Assembly: GCF_003932785.1 (NCBI RefSeq)
Contig: NZ_RQYT01000002.1
Coordinates: forward strand, 121,170-185,169
DNA: 64,000 nt
Direction of reading: 5' to 3'
Source of the DNA: Arachnia propionica
GTDB lineage: Bacteria; Actinomycetota; Actinomycetes; Propionibacteriales; Propionibacteriaceae
Part shown: piece after piece, positions 55,093 through 64,000 of the stretch
Numbering within the stretch: the stretch's first letter is position 1
Layout: the number at the start of each line of letters is the position of its first letter
Notes under the pieces: model-generated
Database searches by the model: none
Told to the model about the DNA's origin: nothing
What the model saw: the letters and a program-made list of their open reading frames with translations, nothing else
Position numbers and translations under genes: made by a program

Positions 55093-56848
55093 AGTCCACC
55101 CCCGCCTCCTTGCGCTGCTGCGCCGTGATGGGTGCCGGGGCCGCGGTGAGTGGATCGTAGCCACCGCCGGACTTCGGGAAGGCGATGACATCGCGGATCG
55201 ACTCGGATCGGCTCAACAGCGCCACGATCCGGTCCCAGCCGAAGGCGATGCCGCCGTGCGGCGGGGCCCCGAAGCTGAAGGCCTCGAGGAGGAAGCCGAA
55301 CTTCTCCTGGGCCTCCTCGATACTGATGCCCATGACCTTGAAGACCCGTTCCTGGACATCCCGACGGTGGATACGGATCGAGCCACCACCGATCTCGTTG
55401 CCGTTGCAGACCATGTCGTAGGCGTAGGCAAGGGCCTCGCCGGGGTTCTCGTCGAAGGAGTCGAGCCACTCGGGCTTGGGCGAGGTGAAGGCGTGGTGGA
55501 CGGCCGTCCAGGCCCCACCACCGACGGCGACGTCCCCGTCAGCCCGCGCCTCGGACGCAGGCTTGAACAGCGGCGCATCCACGACCCACACGAAGCTCCA
55601 GGCGGACTCGTCGATGAGGTCGCACCGACGGGCGATCTCGTTGCGAGCGGCCCCGAGGAGGTTCTGCGACGCGGTCCGCTCGCCGGCCGCGAAGAAGATG
55701 CAGTCACCGGGGCGGGCACCGGTCAGTTCGGGCAACGCCACCAGTTCACGCTCCGAGAGGTTCTTCGCCACGGGACCACCCAGCTCCCCCGTCTCGGAGA
55801 CGGTGACGTAGGCCAGTCCCTTCGCCCCACGCTGCTTCGCCCACTCCTGCCAGGCGTCGAAGGTGCGACGCGGCTGGGAGGCCCCACCCGGCATGACGAC
55901 GGCGCCGACGTAGGGGGCCTTGAACACCCGGAACTCGGTGTCGGCGAACAGCTCGGTGAGTTCGGTCAGTTCGACCTCGAACCGCAGATCCGGCTTGTCC
56001 GAGCCGTATCGGTTCATGGCCTCCGCGAACGGCAGCCGCGGGAAGGGGGTGGGCAGGTCGACGCCGATGAGGGCCCAGACCTCCTTGGCGATGGCCTCCC
56101 CGAGTTCGATCACGTCCTCCTGGTCAACGAAGCTCATCTCGATGTCGAGCTGGGTGAACTCGGGCTGCCGGTCGGCGCGGAAGTCCTCGTCGCGGTAGCA
56201 ACGAGCGATCTGGTAGTAGCGTTCCATGCCCGCCACCATGAGCAGCTGCTTGAACAGCTGCGGGCTCTGCGGGAGGGCGTACCAGGAGCCAGGGCTGAGC
56301 CGGGCGGGGACGAGGAAGTCCCGGGCCCCCTCCGGGGTGGAGCGGGTGAGCGTCGGCGTCTCGATCTCGACGAAGTCCCGCTCCCCCAGCACCTTCCGTG
56401 CAGCCTGGTTGACCCTGGAGCGCAGCCGGATCGCCGCCGCCGGAGCGGGACGGCGCAGGTCGAGGTAGCGGTACTTCAGACGCGCCTCCTCGCCGACGCT
56501 GACCCGCTCGTCGATCTGGAACGGCAGCGGGGCGGCCGGGTTGAGGACCTCGAGCTCCGAGATCGCCACCTCGATCTCACCCGTGGGCAGTTCCGGGTTG
56601 GCGTTGCCCTCGGGACGCACCTCGACGACGCCCGTCACCCGGATGCAGAACTCGTTGCGGAGGTCATGGGCTCCGGAGGACTCCAACACCTCGTCGCGCA
56701 CGACGACCTGGGCGATCCCGGAGGCGTCCCTCAGATCGATGAAGGCGACGCCGCCATGGTCACGTCGCTTGGCGACCCATCCCGCCAGGATCACCTCCTT
56801 GCCGGCATCGGTGGCCCGAAGCTCTCCGGCGTCACGGGTGCGAAGCAT
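55064..56848 (-). CDS. aspS: Aspartyl-tRNA synthetase
   Basis: The 594-residue bacterial-type enzyme has an anticodon-binding OB domain (residues 1-110), catalytic motif 2 ([29 protein letters not shown]), the GAD insertion domain and motif 3 ([14 protein letters not shown]). The length and insertion are those of bacterial AspRS. It may also charge tRNA-Asn if an amidotransferase is present elsewhere. A purine-rich ribosome binding site precedes the ATG. Confidence 0.97.
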   Translation of the reverse strand: MLRTRDAGELRATDAGKEVILAGWVAKRRDHGGVAFIDLRDASGIAQVVVRDEVLESSGAHDLRNEFCIRVTGVVEVRPEGNANPELPTGEIEVAISELEVLNPAAPLPFQIDERVSVGEEARLKYRYLDLRRPAPAAAIRLRSRVNQAARKVLGERDFVEIETPTLTRSTPEGARDFLVPARLSPGSWYALPQSPQLFKQLLMVAGMERYYQIARCYRDEDFRADRQPEFTQLDIEMSFVDQEDVIELGEAIAKEVWALIGVDLPTPFPRLPFAEAMNRYGSDKPDLRFEVELTELTELFADTEFRVFKAPYVGAVVMPGGASQPRRTFDAWQEWAKQRGAKGLAYVTVSETGELGGPVAKNLSERELVALPELTGARPGDCIFFAAGERTASQNLLGAARNEIARRCDLIDESAWSFVWVVDAPLFKPASEARADGDVAVGGGAWTAVHHAFTSPKPEWLDSFDENPGEALAYAYDMVCNGNEIGGGSIRIHRRDVQERVFKVMGISIEEAQEKFGFLLEAFSFGAPPHGGIAFGWDRIVALLSRSESIRDVIAFPKSGGGYDPLTAAPAPITAQQRKEAGVDFTPKDPAER

Positions 56849-56898
56849 CTGTCTCCCTCTCTCATGCGGCCCGCGGAGCGCCGGACCGAGCGCGCGTC

Positions 56899-56904
56899 AC
56901 TCTA
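56899..56904 (-). promoter_or_regulatory. Candidate -10 box of aspS
   Basis: TAGAGT on the minus strand fits TANNNT and would give a leader of about 43 bases before the aspS ATG. Just upstream, CGGAC and GTCCG flank a nine-base loop, a small hairpin that could end the efe transcript. Confidence 0.4.
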
Positions 56905-56930
56905 CCGGACGGGCGCGCGGTCCGACGCGC

Positions 56931-58190
56931 TCAGCCGAACAGCCCCTCCCCGACGAAACCACCCTCGGCGCACCCGGGGGGCACGAGATAGACCCCAGTA
57001 CCCAGGGTCTTGAGGTACTCGACGAACATGTCGTCGCGGGCCATGTTCCGGTGCACCTTCGCGAAACGCGACGGCTCCTTCACGTAGGCGATGAAGAACA
57101 GACCCGCCGCGAGCCGTCCCTGCTCGTCGGAGCCGTCCACGTAGTTGTAGGCCCGGCGGAGCATGTGGATGCCGTCGTTGTTGTCGGGGTGGGTACGCGC
57201 GACGTGCGACCGCGGGTCGATCAGCGGCTGCCCGTTCTCACCCGCCTTCGCGAAGTCGGGGGGCGTGAACTCGTCCCCACCCGACAGGGGCGCCCCGGTG
57301 CCCTTGGCCCGTCCCAGGACCCGATCCTGCTCGCCGAGCTGCAACCCGTCCCACACCTCGATGGTCATGGAGATCTTCCGGGCGACGAGATAGGAGCCGC
57401 CGTGCGACCACGCCGGGCCGTCGGAGATCCAGACGTGTTCCGCGAGCTTCTCGGTGTCCTCCGCGCGGAGGTTGTTCGTCCCGTCCTTCTGCCCGAACAG
57501 GTTGCGCGGCGTCGGTTGCTCCTTCGTGGTGGAGGAGGCACGCCCGAACCCCAGCTGGGCCCACCTGAGGCTGGCCCGGCCGAAGGCGATCCGGGTGAGG
57601 TTCCGGATGGCGTGGACCGCCACCTGCGGGTCGTTGGCGCAGGCCTGGATGCACAGGTCACCGTCGGAGATGGCCGGTTTGATGAAGTCGTTGACCATCT
57701 TCGGCAGACCCGTGAACGCCTCCGGCAGCTGCTCCGCGATGCCGAATCGGTCGTCGCCGTCGGTGTCGAGGAACAGGGTGCGTCCCAGGCCGAACGTGAG
57801 GGTGAGACCGTTCGGACCGTGATCGGCCGCCTCGCCCGTGTCGACGGGTGGCGCGAGGGGATCCCCGTCGAAGGCTCCCCCCGCCCCCACCGGTAGGCCG
57901 AGGACCATCCGAGAGGCCGCGTAGCTCCAGTCCTGGAGCAGCTCCTTGAGATCCTCGCGGGACTGGCCGGGCATCATGTCGAAGGCCGCGAAGTGGAGCT
58001 GTTCCTGGGCGGGGGTGATGATCCCGGCCTGGTGTTCACCGTGGAAGGGATACTCGACGGCGCCCAGGTCCTCCGTCCCGTCGGCGGGGGAGGTGGCGCG
58101 GCCGGCGAAGAAGCCGCCCACCCCCACACCGACGGCACCCGCCGTGGCGCCCGACCAGGCGAGCATGCCCCTGCGGGAGAGAGCCATCAC
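56931..58190 (-). CDS. efeB: Dyp-type peroxidase / deferrochelatase EfeB (Tat-exported)
   Basis: The 419-residue protein starts with a Tat signal (ALSRRGMLAWSGATAGAVGVGVGGFFAG). The Dyp-type GxxDG motif is in FGQKDGTNNL, and RSHVARTHPDNND holds the heme-ligand histidine. EfeB handles heme or oxidises ferrous iron for the EfeUO importer outside the membrane. The start is GTG at 58190 or the ATG three bases later. The latter overlaps the efeO stop as TGATG. Confidence 0.94.
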   Translation of the reverse strand: MMALSRRGMLAWSGATAGAVGVGVGGFFAGRATSPADGTEDLGAVEYPFHGEHQAGIITPAQEQLHFAAFDMMPGQSREDLKELLQDWSYAASRMVLGLPVGAGGAFDGDPLAPPVDTGEAADHGPNGLTLTFGLGRTLFLDTDGDDRFGIAEQLPEAFTGLPKMVNDFIKPAISDGDLCIQACANDPQVAVHAIRNLTRIAFGRASLRWAQLGFGRASSTTKEQPTPRNLFGQKDGTNNLRAEDTEKLAEHVWISDGPAWSHGGSYLVARKISMTIEVWDGLQLGEQDRVLGRAKGTGAPLSGGDEFTPPDFAKAGENGQPLIDPRSHVARTHPDNNDGIHMLRRAYNYVDGSDEQGRLAAGLFFIAYVKEPSRFAKVHRNMARDDMFVEYLKTLGTGVYLVPPGCAEGGFVGEGLFG

Positions 58191-59479
58191 TGCTCCTGGA
58201 TGCCGAGAACGGTGACGGTGAGCTTCGAGAGGGGCTCCCGCAGCGCGTTGATCTGGTCGCTCAGCTCCTTCTGCTGCTCCGAGGTCACCTGGTCGTAGAG
58301 CACGAAGCCCTTCTCGAGGCTGCCGTACTTCGCCAGCAGCGCCTGGAGCTCGTCGAACTCCTTGCGGATCTCCGCGACCAGGGACTTGCCCTCCTCACCC
58401 TTGCGCTCCGCGATGGGGGCGACGAGGTCGAAGGCGATACGAGCGCCGTCGAGGTTGGCCTGGAAGTCCCACAGGTCGTAGTGGCTCCACCAGTTCTCCT
58501 CGCCCGTGACCTTGCCGACGGCGATCTCCTCGAGCAGGGCCGACGCCCCGTTCGAGACGGTCGAGATGTTCAGCTCGTTGTCCTTGATGAACGACTCCGA
58601 GGAGACGAGTTCGTTCAGCTTCTTCACGTCCGCGATGAGCGTCTCACCGATCATCTTCCGCTGCTCCGGGGTGGACGGCTGCCAGCCTTCATGGGCGGGG
58701 GTGCCGTCGGGCTGCACCGCGTCCTCCGCGGGAACCCAGAGATCCTTCTCGATGCGGTGGAAGCCCAGCCATTCGGTGAACGTGGGGTCATCGGCCTTGA
58801 GGGCATCGGCCTCCGCGAGGTAGTCGATCTCCCGGTAGTCGATGCGGGGGTCGAGCACCCCGAGGGTCTCCGCGATGGGCTCGATGCGCTCGTAGTGGAC
58901 ACGGATCTTCGCGTAGAGGTCACGGGCCTTGTCGTCGTCGCCGTCGATGTAGGCCTTGGCGAACTCCTCGACCTTGGGTTCGAGCTCGGAGACCTCGTTG
59001 CGCACGAAGGCGAAGTAGTCGGTGACGGCCTTGGCGAACAGCTCCTGGTCCTCACCGGTGAGCTCCACCGCCTCGCCGGTGACCTTGAAGGCCGCCTGCC
59101 CGACGTTCTCACCCCGCATTCCGGGCTTGCAGGCGGTGAAGTACTCCCCGGGCTGCAGCGACACCGTGAGCTCGGCCGAGGCGCCGGCGGCGATGTTCTC
59201 CTTCTCGGAGACGATCCGCAGACCGTCGGAGCCCAGCAGGTAGAACTCGGTGGTGCGCGGGCCGTCGTTCTTGATGGAGAAGGTGACGTTGCCGGACTTC
59301 GCCTCCGCGGCGGAGACCTTGCAGTCGGTGTCCGTGGAGACGACCGAGATGGGCCCCGCGGCGGCGCCCTGGGCGGCGGCGGAGGACGAGGTCGTGGCGG
59401 GCTTGTTCTCGGTGCACCCGGTGAGCACGAGTGCCCCGGCGGCCAGGGCGGCGAGGCTACGCAGACTGAGGGACTTCAT
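58187..59479 (-). CDS. efeO: EfeO iron-uptake lipoprotein
   Basis: From 59479 the product has 430 residues. A lipobox (LVLTGC) follows the signal, then a Thr/Ser/Ala spacer, a cupredoxin-like N-terminal domain and the helical M75 domain with FHRIEKDLW, the conserved HxxE pair. It passes iron to the permease EfeU. AAAGGA precedes the start, and the first 23 bases overlap efeU. Confidence 0.94.
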   Translation of the reverse strand: MKSLSLRSLAALAAGALVLTGCTENKPATTSSSAAAQGAAAGPISVVSTDTDCKVSAAEAKSGNVTFSIKNDGPRTTEFYLLGSDGLRIVSEKENIAAGASAELTVSLQPGEYFTACKPGMRGENVGQAAFKVTGEAVELTGEDQELFAKAVTDYFAFVRNEVSELEPKVEEFAKAYIDGDDDKARDLYAKIRVHYERIEPIAETLGVLDPRIDYREIDYLAEADALKADDPTFTEWLGFHRIEKDLWVPAEDAVQPDGTPAHEGWQPSTPEQRKMIGETLIADVKKLNELVSSESFIKDNELNISTVSNGASALLEEIAVGKVTGEENWWSHYDLWDFQANLDGARIAFDLVAPIAERKGEEGKSLVAEIRKEFDELQALLAKYGSLEKGFVLYDQVTSEQQKELSDQINALREPLSKLTVTVLGIQEQ

Positions 59480-60383
59480 GGGATTCCTTTCGAGGGGTGG
59501 CGTGACGCACACGCCTGATGAACATGGGCAGGACGATGGCGAGGTAGATGGCCCAGGCGGTGATCTCGAGCCAACTCATGAGCGGGGTGAAACCGACCGT
59601 CCCCTTGAGCAGTGCGGCGAGCCAGCTGTCAGGAGCGATGACATCCTGCAGGTCGAAGGCCCACCCGAAGGGGAAGGGCGCCCCCCAGTACGGGATCTCC
59701 GTGAAGAATCCGACGAGGACCTCGCCGGTGCGGAAGTTGACGGGGGTGATCGGGGCCCCCGAGAAGGGGCCCGGCAGGAACCGCGCCTCCTGGAGGTCGT
59801 GGATTCCGTAGGCGAGGATGCCTGCCGTCATGATGATGAGAAGGGTGCCGGTCCAGGCGAAGAAGGTGGAGAACCTGATCCTGAGCATCCCCTTGTAGAC
59901 GAACCATCCCATGATGGCCGCCGTGACGAGGCCGATGAGGGCTCCGGCGAGCGCGACGGGCTCCGTCAGCCAGGCCCACAGCATGAGGGTCGTCTCGATG
60001 CCCTCACGGCCGACCGAGATGAAGGCGAGACCGAACATCCCCCAGCCCGTGCCGATCGCCGTGGCGGCGCTGCTCTCCAGCTCCGCCTTCATGGTGCGAC
60101 CGGCACGCAGCATCCAGAAGACCATCCAGGTCACCATGACGACGGCGAGCAGCGACATGCCACCACCCAGGAGTTCCTGTCCCTCGAAGCTCAGTCCGTA
60201 ACGCCCGAAGGTGAACGCCGCTCCGAGGAGGAGGGAGGCGGTGATGGCGATGCCCACCCCCAGCCAGATGCGGGGAACGACATCCCTGCGCTGCTGCTTG
60301 AGGACGTAGGCGATGAGGATGCCGATGATGAGGGAGGCCTCGAGCCCTTCACGCAGTCCGATGAGGAAGGCTCCCAGGAACAT
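59457..60383 (-). CDS. efeU: EfeU ferrous iron permease (FTR1 family)
   Basis: The 308-residue seven-helix permease carries two REXXE iron-binding motifs: REGLEAS near residue 11 and REGIETT near residue 130. The start at 60383 opens directly into the first helix (MFLGAFLIGLREGLEAS). It is the first gene of the efeUOB operon, whose order U-O-B is standard. An iron-box-like site lies upstream. Confidence 0.94.
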   Translation of the reverse strand: MFLGAFLIGLREGLEASLIIGILIAYVLKQQRRDVVPRIWLGVGIAITASLLLGAAFTFGRYGLSFEGQELLGGGMSLLAVVMVTWMVFWMLRAGRTMKAELESSAATAIGTGWGMFGLAFISVGREGIETTLMLWAWLTEPVALAGALIGLVTAAIMGWFVYKGMLRIRFSTFFAWTGTLLIIMTAGILAYGIHDLQEARFLPGPFSGAPITPVNFRTGEVLVGFFTEIPYWGAPFPFGWAFDLQDVIAPDSWLAALLKGTVGFTPLMSWLEITAWAIYLAIVLPMFIRRVRHATPRKESHEVPQSA

Positions 60384-60403
60384 GCGACTCCGTTTCGCCA
60401 AGT

Positions 60404-60422
60404 CCTCATTGCTCTAATGAGG
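60404..60422 (-). other. Perfect 7-bp hairpin in the efeU leader
   Basis: CCTCATT (60404-60410) pairs with AATGAGG (60416-60422) around a five-base loop, between the iron box and the efeU ATG. It may shape the leader or be a second protein-binding dyad. Confidence 0.4.
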
Positions 60423-60441
60423 CGAGGCGAGCCTAACCAAG
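60423..60441 (-). promoter_or_regulatory. DtxR/IdeR-type iron box upstream of efeUOB
   Basis: Read on the minus strand, CTTGGTTAGGCTCGCCTCG agrees with the 19-base DtxR/IdeR consensus at 13 positions, including the central GGTTAGGCT half. It overlaps a plausible -35 (TTGGTT, 17 bases before TTAGAG). Iron-loaded regulator would therefore shut the operon off. Confidence 0.65.
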
Positions 60442-60479
60442 GTGAGGGTGTGAAAGCAACCACCCTCAGGGGCGTTCCG

Positions 60480-61814
60480 TCACTCGGATGCGGTGACCCT
60501 TGGGTGCAGGTCAGCCTCGGGCGGGAACCACCCGGCGGGATCCGCCGGCTCCTGATGGCCGGATCGGATGTCCTTGACCGAGTCGTCGTGTCCGGCCCCG
60601 AACCACACGAAGGGGATCCCCCGTCGCTCCGCGTGGCGGATCTGGCGGCCGAACCTGTCCGCCTTCGGGGCCACCTCGCACGGGATGCCCCGGGCGCGCA
60701 GCTGCCGCGCGACGTCGAGAGCCGATCCCCTCGACTCCTCGTCGTCCACGGCCACGAGCACCGCCGACGGCACGGAACGCGACGCCGTGAGCCTTCCCTT
60801 GCCGATGAGCGGCGCCAGGATGCGGGTGACCCCGAACGAGTAACCCACCCCGGGGAAGGTGACCTTGCCGTCGGAGGCCAGCGAGTCGTAGCGTCCTCCG
60901 GAGCCGACCGAGCCCATCCGCTCGAAACCGTGCATGACCGTCTCGTAGACCATGCCGGTGTAGTAGTCCAGACCGCGGGCGATCCTGAGGTCGGCGACGA
61001 CCCGGCCCGGTTCCTGCCTCGCGGCGATGCGGATGAGTGCGGCGAGTTCCTCGAGTCCCGCGTCGAGGAGATCGTGCTGCACGCCGAGGGCGCGCACCTT
61101 GTCGACGAAGGATTCGTCCTCGGACTGGATGCCTGCCAGACCGACGCAGGCCCTGGCCTGGGCCGGAGCGAGTCCAACCTGCTCCTGAAGGAGGTCGGTG
61201 ACGGCATCCGGCCCGATCTTGTCGTACTTGTCGACCCGCTGCAGCACCGCGGCCGGATCCTCGATGCCGAGGCCCCGGTAGAACCCCTCGGAGAGCTTCC
61301 GGTTGTTGACCCGGATGCTGACGGTTGGCAGGCCGAGCTCGACGTGGAGCCGACTGAACACGTCGAGGGCCACGAGCGGGATCTCCACGTCGTGGTGCTC
61401 CGCGAGCTGGTCCTGGCCGACGATGTCGATGTCGGCCTGCGTGAACTCGCGGTACCGACCCTCCTGGGGCCGTTCCCCCCGCCAGACCTTCTGGATCTGG
61501 TGACGGCGGAAGGGGAAGACGAGGTGCCCTGCGTGCTCGAGCACATAGCGGGCGAAGGGAACCGTGAGGTCGAAGTGCAGCCCCAGTTCATCGGTTTCCC
61601 CCTCGGCGGCGTGGAGCCGCCGCACGACGTAGACCTCCTTCTCGATCTCGCCCTTGCGGGCGAGTTGATCGAGGGGTTCCACGGCGCGGGTCTCGATGGG
61701 GGCGAATCCGTGGAGTTCGAACGTGGTGCGGATCACGTCGAGGACCCTCGACTCCACGATGCGCCCCTCGGGCAGGAACTCGGGGAATCCGGAAATGGGT
61801 TTGGGGCGGGCCAT
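60480..61814 (-). CDS. hisS: Histidyl-tRNA synthetase
   Basis: From 61814 the enzyme has 444 residues. ARPKPISGFPEFLPEGRIVESRVLDVIR opens the chain. Motif 2 is in PQEGRYREFTQADIDIVG and the histidine-specific segment in ARGLDYYTGMVYET. The HisRS anticodon domain closes it. It follows the metallo-hydrolase by one base between stop and start and precedes efeU by about 100 bases. Confidence 0.96.
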   Translation of the reverse strand: MARPKPISGFPEFLPEGRIVESRVLDVIRTTFELHGFAPIETRAVEPLDQLARKGEIEKEVYVVRRLHAAEGETDELGLHFDLTVPFARYVLEHAGHLVFPFRRHQIQKVWRGERPQEGRYREFTQADIDIVGQDQLAEHHDVEIPLVALDVFSRLHVELGLPTVSIRVNNRKLSEGFYRGLGIEDPAAVLQRVDKYDKIGPDAVTDLLQEQVGLAPAQARACVGLAGIQSEDESFVDKVRALGVQHDLLDAGLEELAALIRIAARQEPGRVVADLRIARGLDYYTGMVYETVMHGFERMGSVGSGGRYDSLASDGKVTFPGVGYSFGVTRILAPLIGKGRLTASRSVPSAVLVAVDDEESRGSALDVARQLRARGIPCEVAPKADRFGRQIRHAERRGIPFVWFGAGHDDSVKDIRSGHQEPADPAGWFPPEADLHPRVTASE

Positions 61815-61815
61815 G

Positions 61816-62499
61816 TCAGTTCTCCAGGAAGTCGGGTTGCAGGTACGGGTTGTGCCGACGCTCGGCGGCCATGGTGGTGGCGGCACCGTGCCCGGGAAGA
61901 AGCACGGCATCCGCGGGGAGGAGGTCGACGAGCCGACGCAGACTCGCCTTCATGACCGCCCCATCCCCTCCGGGCAGGTCGGTGCGCCCGATGGTGCCCT
62001 GGAAGATGACGTCCCCGGTGAGGAACACGGTCTCCGTGCCGTCGGAGATCTCCAGCACGGTGGAACCGGGGGTGTGCCCGGGGGCCGGGATGGCGCGACA
62101 GGTCAGGGGCCCGACGGCTGCCACCGCGTCGATGTCCCGCAGATCCTGGGGACGATCCAGCGCGTCACGTTCGATGAGCTGGATGATGAGCGGCACCGCC
62201 TCCGCCCCCAGACCGAGGGAGGGTTGCAGCAGCATCGCCTGATCGGCCTCGGCGCAGTGCACGGGCACCCCCCAGACCGCGGCGAGTGTGGCCGCCTCCC
62301 CCACGTGGTCGAGATGGCCGTGGGTGACGAGGATGGCCCGGGGCTGCCAGCCGAGTCGGTCGAGGGCCCGGACGATGACCTCGGAACCCATCACCCCGGG
62401 ATCGACGACGAAGCAGGGCGAACCCTCCCCGGCATCACCGGCAGCGATGAGATGACAGTTCGCCTGCCAGGGCGAGACCGGAACAGTTGTGATGCGCAC
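61816..62499 (-). CDS. MBL-fold metallo-hydrolase (glyoxalase II-like)
   Basis: The 227-residue protein carries the zinc motif THGHLDHVG (residues 59-67), a later PAPGHTPGSTVLEI and LTGDVIFQGTIGRTDLPGG, and the final LPGHGAATT. The layout matches the small glyoxalase II-like hydrolases often next to hisS or relA in actinobacteria. The substrate is unknown. The start is GTG at 62499, six bases after a TAGAGT box, so the mRNA is probably leaderless. Confidence 0.9.
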   Translation of the reverse strand: MRITTVPVSPWQANCHLIAAGDAGEGSPCFVVDPGVMGSEVIVRALDRLGWQPRAILVTHGHLDHVGEAATLAAVWGVPVHCAEADQAMLLQPSLGLGAEAVPLIIQLIERDALDRPQDLRDIDAVAAVGPLTCRAIPAPGHTPGSTVLEISDGTETVFLTGDVIFQGTIGRTDLPGGDGAVMKASLRRLVDLLPADAVLLPGHGAATTMAAERRHNPYLQPDFLEN

Positions 62500-62505
62500 C
62501 CGCCT

Positions 62506-62511
62506 ACTCTA
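62506..62511 (-). promoter_or_regulatory. -10 box of the MBL-hydrolase gene (leaderless)
   Basis: TAGAGT on the minus strand is followed by six bases and then the GTG start codon at 62499. Confidence 0.5.
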
Positions 62512-62535
62512 TGGCAGTTGCCGGACCCGGCCCGC

Positions 62536-62541
62536 TAGATT
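62536..62541 (+). promoter_or_regulatory. -10 box of the DUF349 gene (leaderless)
   Basis: TAGATT fits TANNNT and is followed by six bases and the ATG at 62548. No ribosome binding site is seen between. Confidence 0.5.
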
Positions 62542-62547
62542 GTTCCC

Positions 62548-63792
62548 ATGAGCGAACAGCAAGCACCCGCGGAGTTCGGACGTGTCGACAGCGACGGCAC
62601 CGTCTACGTCCGCGTCGGTGACACCGAGAGAAGTGTCGGGCAGGTTCCTGACTCCACCCCCGGGGAGGCCCTCGCGTTCTACACGCGACGCTACGAGAAC
62701 CTCGCAGCGGAGGTGAGCCTGCTCGTCTCCCGCGTCGAGGCGCAGTCCATGTCGCCGGAGGAGGCACGCAAGGCCATCGCGACGGCGAAGACCCACGTGG
62801 CGGAGGCCAACGCGGTGGGTGACCTGCCCGCCCTGACGGCGCGTCTCGAGGCATTGGAGGAGCTGCTGCCCGCGCAGATCGAGGCCCGCAAGGCCGCACG
62901 GGCCGAACAGAACGCCGCGACCCTGGCCGCCAAGCAGGCCATGGTCGAGGAGGCGGAGGCGCTCGCCGCCGGCAACGACTGGCGCCGCGGGGTCGACCGC
63001 TTCCGGGAACTGCTCGAGGAGTGGAAGACGCTTCCCCGCATCGACCGGACCACCGACAACGAGCTGTGGCATCGGTTCAGTTCGGCCCGCACGCAGTACA
63101 CGAGGCGACGCAAGGCCCACTTCACGGAACTCAACTCGAAGCGCGACGAGGCCAAGCGCCTCAAGGAGCGCATCATCGAGGAGGCCACTCCCCTGGCGGA
63201 GTCCACCGACTGGGGCGCCACGGCCGGTGCGTTCCGGGAGCTCATGTCGCGTTGGAAGGCTGCGGGCGCTGCCCGGCGGAACGAGGACGACGCCCTGTGG
63301 GCGAGGTTCCGCGCACTCCAGGACCAGTTCTTCAACGCCCGCACGGCGGCGCAGAACGCACTCGACGGCGAGCACGCCGAGAACCTCGCGGCCAAGGAGG
63401 AACTGCTCGCCAAGGCGGAGGCGGACCTCGCCGGGGTCACCGACATCGACCACGCGAAGGCCATCCACCGCGAGTTCCTCGCCAGGTTCAACGAGCTCGG
63501 CCATGTGCCGCGGCAGGCGATGAGGGATCTCGACGCCCGGGTCCGCAAGCTCGGTGATCACGTCGCCGAGCTCGAGGCGGAGCGCTGGCGCCGGACCGAT
63601 CCCGAGGCCCGCAAGCGTGCCGCGGACACCGTCGCACTGTTCCAGGCCCAGGTGGACAAGCTGACCCGGGACCTGGCCGCCGCCGAGGCCAGCGGCGACT
63701 CCCGCCGGGCCAAGGACGCTGCGAAGTCCCTCGAGACCTACACCTCCTGGCTGGAGCAGGCCAAGGAGACCCTGAAGGACTTCCAGGACTGA
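62548..63792 (+). CDS. DUF349-domain helical protein
   Basis: The 414-residue protein is highly charged and helical, with repeated DUF349 units recognisable by tryptophan-spaced segments such as WRRGVDRFRELLEEWKTLPRIDRTTDNELWHRFSSAR, and DWGATAGAFRELMSRWKAAGAARRNEDDALWARFRALQDQFF. Such proteins are widespread in actinobacteria near relA and hisS. The function is not established. Its mRNA appears leaderless and ends in a strong hairpin. Confidence 0.88.
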   Translation: MSEQQAPAEFGRVDSDGTVYVRVGDTERSVGQVPDSTPGEALAFYTRRYENLAAEVSLLVSRVEAQSMSPEEARKAIATAKTHVAEANAVGDLPALTARLEALEELLPAQIEARKAARAEQNAATLAAKQAMVEEAEALAAGNDWRRGVDRFRELLEEWKTLPRIDRTTDNELWHRFSSARTQYTRRRKAHFTELNSKRDEAKRLKERIIEEATPLAESTDWGATAGAFRELMSRWKAAGAARRNEDDALWARFRALQDQFFNARTAAQNALDGEHAENLAAKEELLAKAEADLAGVTDIDHAKAIHREFLARFNELGHVPRQAMRDLDARVRKLGDHVAELEAERWRRTDPEARKRAADTVALFQAQVDKLTRDLAAAEASGDSRRAKDAAKSLETYTSWLEQAKETLKDFQD

Positions 63793-63799
63793 ACACACC

Positions 63800-63847
63800 A
63801 CATGGTTCGGCCCGGCTCCCCTCATCGGGGGCCGGTCCGAACCATGT
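63800..63847 (+). terminator. Strong hairpin after the DUF349 gene
   Basis: Arms of about 21 bases pair with one mismatch and one G-T around a short loop (ACATGGTTCGG at the left foot, CCGAACCATGT at the right). It starts seven bases after the stop. No T tract follows. Confidence 0.75.
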
Positions 63848-63873
63848 CCGGGCTGGATGGTGGAGGTTCCTCA

Positions 63874-64000
63874 GAGGGTGCGCGGATAGGGGGATCGTCA
63901 CGAGGATCGACACGGTGACCTCCTGGCAAGGCGGACGACGAAGAGCGCACTGGATCGTGCGTTCAAGGAGGACAACGTCGTCAGGGGGTCACCGGGGTGA
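63874..64000 (+). repeat. Second copy of the 151-bp intergenic element, cut by the window end
   Basis: The sequence opens with the 17 bases GAGGGTGCGCGGATAGG that also open copy 1 at 26366. It then follows the minus-strand reading of copy 1 for about 120 bases, roughly three quarters identical by eye, with the 19-base identical core at 63943-63961. The far terminal repeat lies beyond the window. Like copy 1 it stands just beyond a gene 3' end. Confidence 0.7.

Noticed and set aside
59250..61955. Long plus-strand frame of about 900 codons
   Set aside because: It is antisense to efeO, efeU and hisS. Its Asp/Glu/Gly/His-rich composition is the usual shadow of GC-rich coding DNA.

Overview
The window is 64 kb of high-GC actinobacterial chromosome, very probably from the Propionibacteriaceae or a close relative. 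That placement is an inference. It rests on base composition, an actinobacterial integration host factor (mIHF), a PriA that has lost its helicase motifs, an archaeal/actinobacterial-type TrmI, the small protein pair DUF948/DUF6167 beside alaS, and the gene order alaS-ruvX-mltG-aroE-aroC-aroK-aroB-efp-nusB-car-pyr-mihF-gmk-rpoZ-metK-priA-fmt-rsmB-rpe, which is familiar in actinobacteria. Nothing in the window names the species.

Layout. 1-4672 is the start of an Mrp-type Na+/H+ antiporter operon (fused AB, C, D, and the first codons of E), all on the minus strand. 4707-6111 holds an L,D-transpeptidase lipoprotein and a tRNA-Pro(GGG). 6112-6784 is a repeat-rich stretch with one doubtful small ORF. 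6785-8299 is an ArsR-led four-gene operon. 8396-10103 holds a divergent pair (extensin-like protein and rhodanese). 10109-19314 carries der, an intruding DUF2975/XRE pair on the opposite strand, cmk, tyrA, trmI, a HAD phosphatase and metH. 19326-25408 carries nudC and a sortase-assembled pilus operon (tip pilin, backbone pilin, class C sortase). 25524-26366 is a PAC2-family gene. 26517-52892 is a run of 26 minus-strand genes, mostly overlapping or a few bases apart. It covers recombination, wall, shikimate, translation and pyrimidine functions. Plus-strand transport genes follow (53012-55092), then aspS, an iron-regulated efeUOB operon, hisS, a metallo-hydrolase and a DUF349 protein.

The best candidate for an undescribed system is the two-gene cassette at 39077-40892, inside the carA-carB pair. 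It encodes a RecF/OLD-like ABC-type ATPase and a DUF4276 TOPRIM-like protein. The cassette overlaps carA by four bases and carB by eleven, so it is built into the translation-coupled car-pyr operon, and its spot GC content is lower than that of carB. This ATPase plus TOPRIM arrangement resembles known phage-defence pairs (PARIS AriA/AriB, AbiL, RloA/RloB).

A second notable signal is an intergenic repeat of about 150 bp with 14-bp terminal inverted repeats. One copy lies between two convergent genes (26366-26516). A second, cut by the window end, starts at 63874. Several genes also show a TANNNT -10 box only 6-8 bases before the start codon, which suggests leaderless transcripts.
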